Shown here one piece after another: positions 6,731-11,844 of a stretch of 11,844 nucleotides of DNA; the first letter of the stretch is position 1, and the number at the start of each line of letters is the position of its first letter. The notes under the pieces were generated by a model, which was given only the letters and a program-made list of their open reading frames with translations, made no database searches and was not told the origin of the DNA. The DNA comes from Cylindrotheca closterium (taxonomy: Eukaryota; Bacillariophyta; Bacillariophyceae; Bacillariales; Bacillariaceae): NCBI GenBank assembly GCA_933822405.4, contig CAKOGP040001998.1:1-11844 (forward strand), given 5' to 3'. The position numbers and the translations under genes are program-made.

Positions 6731-8887
6731 CTATAGCAGCTTTTTCTTCTTCTTCTTCTTTTTCGGTGGCTGTAGTTGAACTTCAATATCTTCAAATGCC
6801 ATTTCCACCTTTTCTTCGTGCATGTCATCCACGTCCAAGAACCCATTTTGCCGTGGACCTCGGGGTTCCAACAAGGGTTGATTCAATGCAGCAGGAGGAC
6901 CGCCGTCGTTGCTCAATTGATTGTGATTGTCGTAATTTCGTTCGTACCTAGCCTTTATCTCTTCGTCCTGCTTTCGCCGCTCTTCTTGACGCTTCCACAA
7001 CTCTGGTTCTGGATCAGCAGCCATTGGTTCAACAGCACCCAGCACGCGACTTGGTACGGTTGAAAAGACACGCCCACAATCTACCAATATGGGCGGAACT
7101 GGTCTCTGTTCCTGTTTATCCCATGATTCCATCATGTAAGTATCATGGGACTTTGCTCGTTCCGCTTTGAGAAATTCGGGATGCTTTTTCAGCAAATGCT
7201 TTTTGAGAAAGGTGATATCTTTAAACAATTTGCGACAGAAGTGAAAAGAACACCGGGCCCGACCATCGCTATCAATCACTGCGTGATTCTTGATCCAAAC
7301 GTCTTCAGTACGAGCTTCGTCCTTCTCAATATCCTTCGCTTGACTATCAATTTCCCTGGAGACGAGATACTCTGGCCCACTTGAATCCCACGATTTGGAT
7401 TCTTCCAACGCATTTTCAATGGCATCATTCAAACGTTGCACGAGTAGATCTACTTTAGGACTTCGCTCTTGCTTGGCTGTAGACCCCGAGTTTTGTGTTT
7501 GTTCAAGAATAACATCTGCGTTGGCAAGACGCAAGTGAATAGTAGATGTTGCGTTGTTTCCACGAAAGACATCAGAAATATTGGAAGCCGCAACACATCC
7601 ATTGTAGAATGAAAAAAGGTGTACCCGCCTCAAGTACGCAATGGAGAGATCCAATGCATCTTCTGTGTCTTGCAGGGTGAGATCACTACCTTGCAATCTT
7701 GGAAGAGCTATTCGCAACAGAACTCCTAGGCGGCAGTCTCGAGGAACATCCCTCTTGTGGTCAAAGGCATTTGCCAGTTCGATTGCAGCATCCTTGTCTT
7801 GCTGAATTCGTACCCTTGAAGACACAGCCACAGACAAAACCTTTACTGTCGGCGTAATGGGTTGCGTAGAGACCCAGACAACTTCATTTCTTGCTGGAAC
7901 GCAACCGCCCTCTTCCGGTGAAGTTCCTTTCCCATCTGCGTCCATTTCCAATCGACCATACGCATCACTGCATTCAACTTCTAGTTCCAAAGTCTTAGGC
8001 ATGTATGTGTCCTCTTTTCTTGGTACATGGGCCCCATCTGCGGCACCGTTTTGATTGGACTCTGTTCGTCCCAAATGATTAAGATTTTGGATAATATCCT
8101 TTCTTACGTCACGCGGTGCTTGGAGAAAGCAAGACCTGGTAAGATCCTGAGCTGGTGTGGAGGAGTATAAGACAATTTCAGATAGTTTCGCGTCATTAGT
8201 ACAATGGCTCATCAAAGCAGCCGTGAGTTGCTCGTCCGTAACGTGCGGTGGAACTTCTTGGATTTGCATGACTTGAGCAGACGTGCTGAAAACATGTGTA
8301 GAGGGTACAGTGTTGCCTCCATTGGAGTTACTTTTTGACGGCGAAGAGGAGTAGGATGAAGTCGGTTTCACACCCCCGCCAAGCCTTGCATTCAAGACGA
8401 AAATGGAACGGTCAGATTCTGCATTTTTCTTGCCTACAGATTCCCTCAGTTCACGTGCAAATATCTGAGCTTCTTGAATCATCCTATGTTGTTCCTGAGC
8501 TGCTACTCGGTAAATTCCAAGAGGACTGTACAACGATCGAAACCATGAGTCGTCCATATGCTCGTTGAAAAAGGTACGCACGTAGTTTAGGCAGTAGCCC
8601 CTTCTATAATCATCGTACTCCTCCTCACCCTTGCCTGAATTCGCTTCTTTCCACAAATACTGACAGAGCATTGGCTCCTCTGCGTATAGAGTGGACGGAT
8701 GAACTTTACTTTGTTTCCGGCGTGGAGGAGGAGATTCAGATCGGTGCTTCCGTTTGCGATATCGAGATGTTGGAAGAGCCTCGTTGAGATGGGAAGGAGT
8801 GCCATCGTCACCATAGCGAGGAGGCGATGGAGAGCGTCTATGCCCTCGGCTACCAGGAACTTCCCGACCGAATTCATCGATTGCCAT
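6731..8887 (-). CDS. ARS2/SERRATE homologue, nuclear RNA-processing factor
   Basis: The product is 718 residues in a single exon, close to plant SERRATE in length. ARS2/SERRATE binds the nuclear cap-binding complex and routes capped transcripts to microRNA processing, snRNA or histone maturation, or decay. Visible domains: a basic Arg/Ser/Pro N-terminus with RYRKRKHR and PPPRRKQSK, probably an NLS (about 40-61). The SERRATE/Ars2 N-terminal domain follows at about 66-165, with YDDYRRGYCLNYVRTFF and DDSWFRSLYSPLG. A low-complexity insertion lies at about 175-200. The family's central domain is at about 340-435, with the landmark YLRRVHLFSFYNGC (418-431). A C2H2 finger has C546, C551, H564 and H569, followed by a C-terminal half-conserved tail. 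The last ten residues are eight Lys plus Leu-Leu, encoded by a TTC/TTT-rich tract. An in-frame TAG two codons upstream fixes the start. The finger spacing C-X4-C is wider than the usual C-X2-C of classical fingers. Confidence 0.92.
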   Translation of the reverse strand: MAIDEFGREVPGSRGHRRSPSPPRYGDDGTPSHLNEALPTSRYRKRKHRSESPPPRRKQSKVHPSTLYAEEPMLCQYLWKEANSGKGEEEYDDYRRGYCLNYVRTFFNEHMDDSWFRSLYSPLGIYRVAAQEQHRMIQEAQIFARELRESVGKKNAESDRSIFVLNARLGGGVKPTSSYSSSPSKSNSNGGNTVPSTHVFSTSAQVMQIQEVPPHVTDEQLTAALMSHCTNDAKLSEIVLYSSTPAQDLTRSCFLQAPRDVRKDIIQNLNHLGRTESNQNGAADGAHVPRKEDTYMPKTLELEVECSDAYGRLEMDADGKGTSPEEGGCVPARNEVVWVSTQPITPTVKVLSVAVSSRVRIQQDKDAAIELANAFDHKRDVPRDCRLGVLLRIALPRLQGSDLTLQDTEDALDLSIAYLRRVHLFSFYNGCVAASNISDVFRGNNATSTIHLRLANADVILEQTQNSGSTAKQERSPKVDLLVQRLNDAIENALEESKSWDSSGPEYLVSREIDSQAKDIEKDEARTEDVWIKNHAVIDSDGRARCSFHFCRKLFKDITFLKKHLLKKHPEFLKAERAKSHDTYMMESWDKQEQRPVPPILVDCGRVFSTVPSRVLGAVEPMAADPEPELWKRQEERRKQDEEIKARYERNYDNHNQLSNDGGPPAALNQPLLEPRGPRQNGFLDVDDMHEEKVEMAFEDIEVQLQPPKKKKKKKKLL

Positions 8888-9478
8888 TATCTATTAATGT
8901 CTGGCCTTGAGCAGCTGTTGGATGCTTCTGTGGAGATGGCTGATGACTGCAGTAAGTGACACTTGGATTTTGTTGGGTTTACTCTAGGTGATTTCTTCTA
9001 AAACAGGAAATTTTCTGCTTCTGACAAGTGAAACAGCTGCCTATCCAACCATCTCTTTTGATAACTGGGACAACAGAGCGCACCGGCCTTCTTGTTGCCT
9101 CAATCCACACGGAAAACGAATTGCAAAATACCGTATGTAAATTATATACCAACGTAGAAACCCTGCCAGCCTTCACTGAAGCCTCAAATTCGTAATTCGT
9201 TCATCCTTGAAAATTGATTGGCAAGACGGGAGACGTATGGGCGTTTCTAGTTCTTCCTTAGTCTCAATTTCCATTGCGGTGCGTCGCTTCAGTGAAGTAC
9301 ACGGTTGACGGACGGAGCGAAGAGTGTCGACGAAGAGGGTGGAAGATTTGGAGAAGACATTGTTCGCAATAAGAGCTTGTGGGATGATGGAGACGATAGA
9401 AGGAGCTTAGCTGCTCGGTCAAGACCGTCACCTTTTTTGCTTTTGCTTTTGTCTACATCCCATCGCCTTTATCAAAAA
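8888..9478. promoter_or_regulatory. Upstream region of the ARS2-like gene
   Basis: About 590 bp without a convincing gene. On the - strand, TATATAAT (9141-9148) is a TATA-like motif about 255 bp before the ATG. CTTACTGCAG ending near 8951 resembles a splice acceptor, so a 5' UTR intron is possible. CTTCACTGAAG (9171-9181) and CTTCAGTGAAG (9287-9297) are exact reverse complements 105 bp apart and each nearly palindromic. A frame opening at TTG 9305 (Asp/Gly/Arg-rich) runs into the minisatellite and shows no domain. A 32-codon - strand ORF from ATG 9274 is also unsupported. Confidence 0.35.
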
Positions 9479-9629
9479 TCCTCCGTCGAGGTCCACCGTC
9501 AAGGCTAACAAAAAATCATCCGTTGTGGTCCTCCGTCGAGGTTGTCAAAAAATCATCCGTTGAGGTCGGCATCGAGCCACTTTCCGTATGCAACATGCCG
9601 TACGTTTATTCCTCCGTTGAGGATAAAAC
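9479..9629 (+). repeat. Left part of 13-mer minisatellite array (degenerate)
   Basis: Units matching consensus TCCTCCGTCGAGG lie at 9479-9491 and 9492-9504, then spacer CTAACAAAAAA, 9516-9528 and 9529-9541, spacer TTGTCAAAAAA, 9553-9565, then a badly decayed stretch (9566-9609), and 9610-9622. The final partial spacer ATAAAAC runs directly into the inserted element at 9630. This side is more diverged than the right side, and it has the same orientation as the right side, which shows that both belong to one array. Confidence 0.88.
9625..9629 (+). repeat. Target-site duplication AAAAC, left copy
   Basis: AAAAC directly precedes the left terminal inverted repeat and is repeated at 11100-11104 directly after the right one. 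Confidence 0.85.
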
Positions 9630-9689
9630 TGTTGGAAATCGGTTCTGGCGGACATCAGACTGCTTGTCTTCGTCCAAACCGATTGACAA
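9630..9689 (+). repeat. Left 60-bp terminal inverted repeat
   Basis: All 60 bases match the reverse complement of 11040-11099; identity ends abruptly at 9689 (TGACAA, then unrelated sequence). It contains CCGATT/AATCGG-type motifs near both of its ends. Confidence 0.95.
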
Positions 9690-9847
9690 TGTTGTGGCCC
9701 ATCAAGCCATAATTGCCAACCAGCCGTGCCAGCATGCGACCCATCAAGTCGTCATGCATAGGCACTAACCATAGGGATCTCCAATCCGTCTAATATGAAA
9801 TATTCATCTCTACAGGAAATAACTATTCTAAAAGACTTGTTATCTAC

Positions 9848-10402
9848 ATGGAATGGGCAAAGCAAAAACCTTGCACGAAAACTCAAATTTCCCAAACCTT
9901 TACTGGATGTTTGCAATGCAGAAAGGCCGGTACAAAACCCACGTACAGAACTCCCGCAGGATTCAGTATGGGATTTTCATGGCGCTCAGATAGTTTGATA
10001 GTCCAAGCGCACAATTCCATGTTTTCGGATTCCCTGCAAAAACCGACTCATATGAATCCCCCGAATAAACGGACCAAACGGATATTTGTCCGTCTGTCCG
10101 ATCGGACGTGTCGAACTGCTTCTATCAAGGAGTTTCCAATGAATGGTCTCCAAGAGAGCAATTTCAACACGCTCCTAATCTCTGAAGATCAGAGTAGGAG
10201 AGACGTCCAAAAGCGTGATGTTCAGCTGGAACATCACATGAGCTGCACCCTTGTACACACCCATGTTGCCAATGGACAGGCACACCAAAACGGTAGATTG
10301 GTGTGTGGTGTGCAGCCAATGATCTTCGAGGACTTAGCGCTAGTGCTCCTGTTTTTCCGCAAAACATGGAGGCGGCATCTGCCACTAAAGATCACTTCTT
10401 AA
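9848..10402 (+). CDS. Unrecognised 184-residue ORF inside the TIR element
   Basis: The frame starts at ATG 9848 and ends at TAA 10400-10402. It is rich in Ser, Gln, Thr and Arg, with a CLQC pair early on and a basic PPNKRTKR patch. No DDE/D motif, zinc finger or helix-turn-helix can be pointed to. It runs straight through the palindromes at 10096-10237, which argues against ordinary coding constraint. No frame inside the element gives a recognisable transposase. It may be a chance ORF or a captured fragment. Confidence 0.18.
   Translation: MEWAKQKPCTKTQISQTFTGCLQCRKAGTKPTYRTPAGFSMGFSWRSDSLIVQAHNSMFSDSLQKPTHMNPPNKRTKRIFVRLSDRTCRTASIKEFPMNGLQESNFNTLLISEDQSRRDVQKRDVQLEHHMSCTLVHTHVANGQAHQNGRLVCGVQPMIFEDLALVLLFFRKTWRRHLPLKITS
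10096..10107. repeat. 12-bp perfect palindrome GTCCGATCGGAC
   Basis: A self-complementary 12-mer in the interior of the TIR element, preceded by GTCCGTCT, which repeats its half site. It could be a protein-binding site or a trace of element rearrangement. Confidence 0.7.
10172..10237. repeat. Two adjacent stem-loops inside the TIR element
   Basis: The first is CTCCTA + AT bulge + CTCTGA, loop AGA, TCAGAG + TAGGAG (10172-10200), 12 pairs with a 2-nt bulge. The second is GTGATGTTC, loop AGCTG, GAACATCAC (10215-10237), nine perfect pairs. They are 14 bp apart and lie near the 12-bp palindrome at 10096, forming a cluster of structure in the element's middle. Confidence 0.7.
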
Positions 10403-10819
10403 CTGGAGGGGACGAATTGTGGCATGGCGCTCCTGAGTTTCCACGTGAAACTTCCAGTCGCGACGCCACATGTCCAGGCCCCAGTGCACTTGAAAAACAA
10501 GAGCTTGCCGCAATCTTGATGTTTGTCGCGCAACAAAAACACAACAATACAACAGGATGATTGGCGCTTGATATCGCGAGGCCGAGGAAAGTAGGCAGGC
10601 CTCCGGATCCGCGTCTAGGCAGCGGTCTTGATCTCCCACAAAGCAACAATTCACCTTGCCTTTGAGCTCCATCACTCCCCCACACGACCGACGACAACTG
10701 GCCTTGAAATTACAAAAAGCGATCTCTCCAGCTGCCGCCTCGGGCGAGAAAAACGGAAAGGTCTCCACGGTGCGGCTGATGTTGGATCCAGCGCTGCGAC
10801 CGCTCCTTCTTTCGTCCAA
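10385..10819 (-). CDS. Unrecognised 144-residue ORF inside the TIR element
   Basis: The longest - strand frame in the element starts at ATG 10819. It is Cys-, Arg- and Ser-rich, with no recognisable domain and no ordered metal-binding Cys/His spacing. It overlaps the end of the + strand frame at 9848-10402 and several frames in the GC-richer block. Because that block is GC-rich, open frames are expected by chance on both strands. Listed only because it is the longest candidate; weakly supported. Confidence 0.15.
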   Translation of the reverse strand: MDERRSGRSAGSNISRTVETFPFFSPEAAAGEIAFCNFKASCRRSCGGVMELKGKVNCCFVGDQDRCLDADPEACLLSSASRYQAPIILLYCCVFVARQTSRLRQALVFQVHWGLDMWRRDWKFHVETQERHATIRPLQLRSDL

Positions 10820-11039
10820 GCTTCTTGCGTTGAGGGAAGACCGCCTCTGTGGGTCAGTTCCATGGCGACTGTCGGCTCTTGGCCCTCTTGGCTCTCGGCG
10901 CGTCGCACTTTTGCAAGTTCAATGGGAAGAAGAAAGACACGGTGGGAGCGGTGGGAGCGGTGGAAAAACAACAATCAGCTCATACAACCGTTACAAAACG
11001 CTTACCATTCTCCCCACCCTTTTTTTCATGTAGATAATG

Positions 11040-11099
11040 TTGTCAATCGGTTTGGACGAAGACAAGCAGTCTGATGTCCGCCAGAACCGATTTCCAACA
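11040..11099 (-). repeat. Right 60-bp terminal inverted repeat
   Basis: Exact reverse complement of 9630-9689 over all 60 bases, ending CCAACA at 11099 and followed by the AAAAC duplication at 11100-11104. Confidence 0.95.
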
Positions 11100-11104
11100 A
11101 AAAC
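11100..11104 (+). repeat. Target-site duplication AAAAC, right copy
   Basis: Matches 9625-9629. It continues as AAAACATCAAA, the remaining part of an array spacer. Confidence 0.85.
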
Positions 11105-11416
11105 ATCAAATCCTCCGTCAAGGACCTCCGTCGAGGATAACAACAAATCCTCCGTCGAGGTCCTCCGTCGAGGTTAACAACAAATCCTCCGTCGAGGTCC
11201 TCCGTCGAGGTTACAAAAATCCTCCGTCGAGGTCCTCCTTCGAGGTTACAAAATCCTCCGTCGAGGTCCTCCGTCAAGGTTAACATCAAATCCTCCGTCG
11301 AGGTCCTCCATTGAGGTTATCAAAACAAATCCTCCGTCAAGGTCCTCTGTCGAGGTCACCAAAAAATCCTCCGTCAAGGTTAACATCAAATCCTCTGCCG
11401 AGGTCCTCCGTCGAAG
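11105..11416 (+). repeat. Right part of 13-mer minisatellite array
   Basis: Seventeen 13-mers fit consensus TCCTCCGTCGAGG, mostly as adjacent pairs separated by A-rich spacers of 8-13 bp (TTAACAACAAA, TTACAAAAA, TTAACATCAAA and variants), giving a compound unit of about 34-39 bp. Seven units are exact. The 13-mer holds CCTC and GAGG as inverted halves around CGTC. Open frames through the array read SSVEV-like repeats but have no start context or domain, so it is treated as non-coding. The array ends in TCGAAG next to (TA)8. Confidence 0.93.
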
Positions 11417-11432
11417 TATATATATATATATA
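11417..11432. repeat. (TA)8 microsatellite
   Basis: Eight TA dinucleotides immediately follow the last 13-mer of the minisatellite and mark its right border. Confidence 0.9.
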
Positions 11433-11844
11433 ACTGATGCATTAATCGTATTAAAACTATCTCAAGTTTCTAGATTACCGTTAACGGCTGTCATGGCCAT
11501 TTACCATACGGAGGTGAGTCCAGTACTGTTGAACCAGTGTGAGGCATCCAATCCCAAGGAAGTTGCTCTCATCGGATATTACATTGCACCCTTGCACATG
11601 CAGAAACGATCTTGCCACTCGAGGCGGCGTATTTTTATTTTGTTTTTTGAGTTTTTTGAAGGTGATGGTGGGCATGATTGTGTAGCAGGTGGGAAGCCAA
11701 TTGTTCTTGCGCCCTAATTGTTAGAAGTAAGCGATCCAGTGCCGCCTGCAATCTACCTGTTTCAATTGACTGCGATTTAGCTGTCCAGGTATTGTTGCCT
11801 TCTAAGTATATGAATTTACAGTATATAGAAGTATATAGATCAAT
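11433..11844. other. Right flank, no convincing gene
   Basis: A short + strand frame from ATG 11493 (74 codons, stop at 11715-11717) is the only candidate. It contains GAG|GTGAGT at about 11510, so it might be a first exon of seven codons, but no downstream exon is identifiable and the later residues (Phe-rich, from a T-rich tract) look non-coding. CCGTTAACGG at 11478-11487 is a 10-bp palindrome. The last 45 bp are AT-rich with three GTATAT motifs. Confidence 0.35.

Larger units (their letters stand above)
9630..11099. mobile_element. 1470-bp terminal-inverted-repeat element inserted in the minisatellite
   Basis: The element has perfect 60-bp terminal inverted repeats, starts TGTTGG, ends CCAACA, and is flanked by AAAAC on both sides. 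Removing it with one AAAAC leaves the spacer ATAAAACATCAAA between two 13-mer units, closely matching the array's other spacers (for example TTAACATCAAA). The insertion and its ends are therefore directly readable. I recognise no transposase, so it is probably non-autonomous and mobilised in trans. TG...CA ends with the pattern TGTNR and a short target duplication fit integrase-derived DNA transposons of the Ginger/TDD type. Ginger elements mostly make 4-bp duplications, and no catalytic domain is present, so the class is a hypothesis. Identical 60-bp repeats suggest recent activity or gene conversion. The interior includes palindromes (10096-10237) and a GC-richer part (about 10570-10960). 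Confidence 0.85.

Noticed and set aside
8335..8959. + strand frames inside and at the start of the ARS2-like gene
   Set aside because: They are antisense shadows of a well-recognised - strand gene, with no domain content.
9305..9508. Asp/Gly/Arg-rich + strand frame from TTG 9305
   Set aside because: There is no ATG at its start, it runs into the minisatellite, and nothing in it is recognisable.
9630..11099. LTR retrotransposon interpretation because of TG...CA ends and 5-bp duplication
   Set aside because: The terminal repeats are inverted, not direct, and there is no Pol, primer site or purine tract.
11026..11289. Open frames on both strands through the minisatellite
   Set aside because: They arise because the compound repeat has few stops; they read simple SSVEV- or DGG-type repeats, cross the TIR junction and have no independent support.
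11105..11416. CRISPR-like array of regular repeats and spacers
   Set aside because: The repeats are 13 bp, usually paired, and the spacers are short, similar A-rich sequences and not unique. The host is eukaryotic. It is a minisatellite.
1..11844. tRNA, rRNA or other structured RNA gene
   Set aside because: No tRNA-like arm set, B box with matching A box, or rRNA core sequence was seen on either strand by eye.

Overview
The window looks like nuclear DNA of a eukaryotic microalga, most likely a diatom. The evidence is two eukaryotic housekeeping genes (an SFT2-type Golgi membrane protein with a spliceosomal intron and an ARS2/SERRATE homologue), a Ty1/copia fragment with the residue pattern common in diatom copia elements, and compact genes separated by decayed transposon DNA. 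The taxonomic call is inference; no marker here fixes the species.

Layout. Positions 1-417 hold the 3' end of a + strand reading frame with a PKKRK-type nuclear localisation motif. Positions 599-2761 hold unrecognised, probably lineage-specific coding sequence. This comprises a + strand frame (599-1270), a long - strand frame (2361 down to 895) broken by one TAA, and a short - strand frame (2761-2348) that repeats part of its neighbour. Positions 2905-3539 are the 5'-truncated 3' end of a copia element: the last residues of Pol, a purine-rich tract and a probable LTR. Positions 3540-4958 are gene-poor and hold tandem duplications and a perfect 10-bp hairpin. Positions 4959-5469 contain a decayed coding sequence with nonsense codons and a 13-bp tandem duplication.

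The well-supported core is 5804-8887. An SFT2 family gene (two exons, 195 aa, + strand) converges on an ARS2/SERRATE gene (718 aa, - strand) with 169 bp between the two stop codons. Their jobs, Golgi vesicle traffic and nuclear RNA processing, are unrelated; adjacency here means compact packing, not an operon.

The most interesting part is 9479-11416. A minisatellite of near-palindromic 13-mers (consensus TCCTCCGTCGAGG, mostly in pairs separated by 8-13 bp A-rich spacers) is split by a 1470-bp element at 9630-11099. The element has perfect 60-bp terminal inverted repeats, TGTTGG...CCAACA ends and a 5-bp AAAAC target duplication. Removing it with one AAAAC rebuilds a normal array spacer, so the insertion is directly readable. 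I recognise no transposase inside. The terminal sequence fits integrase-derived (Ginger/TDD-like) DNA transposons, but that class assignment is a hypothesis. The array ends in (TA)8, followed by about 410 bp without a clear gene.
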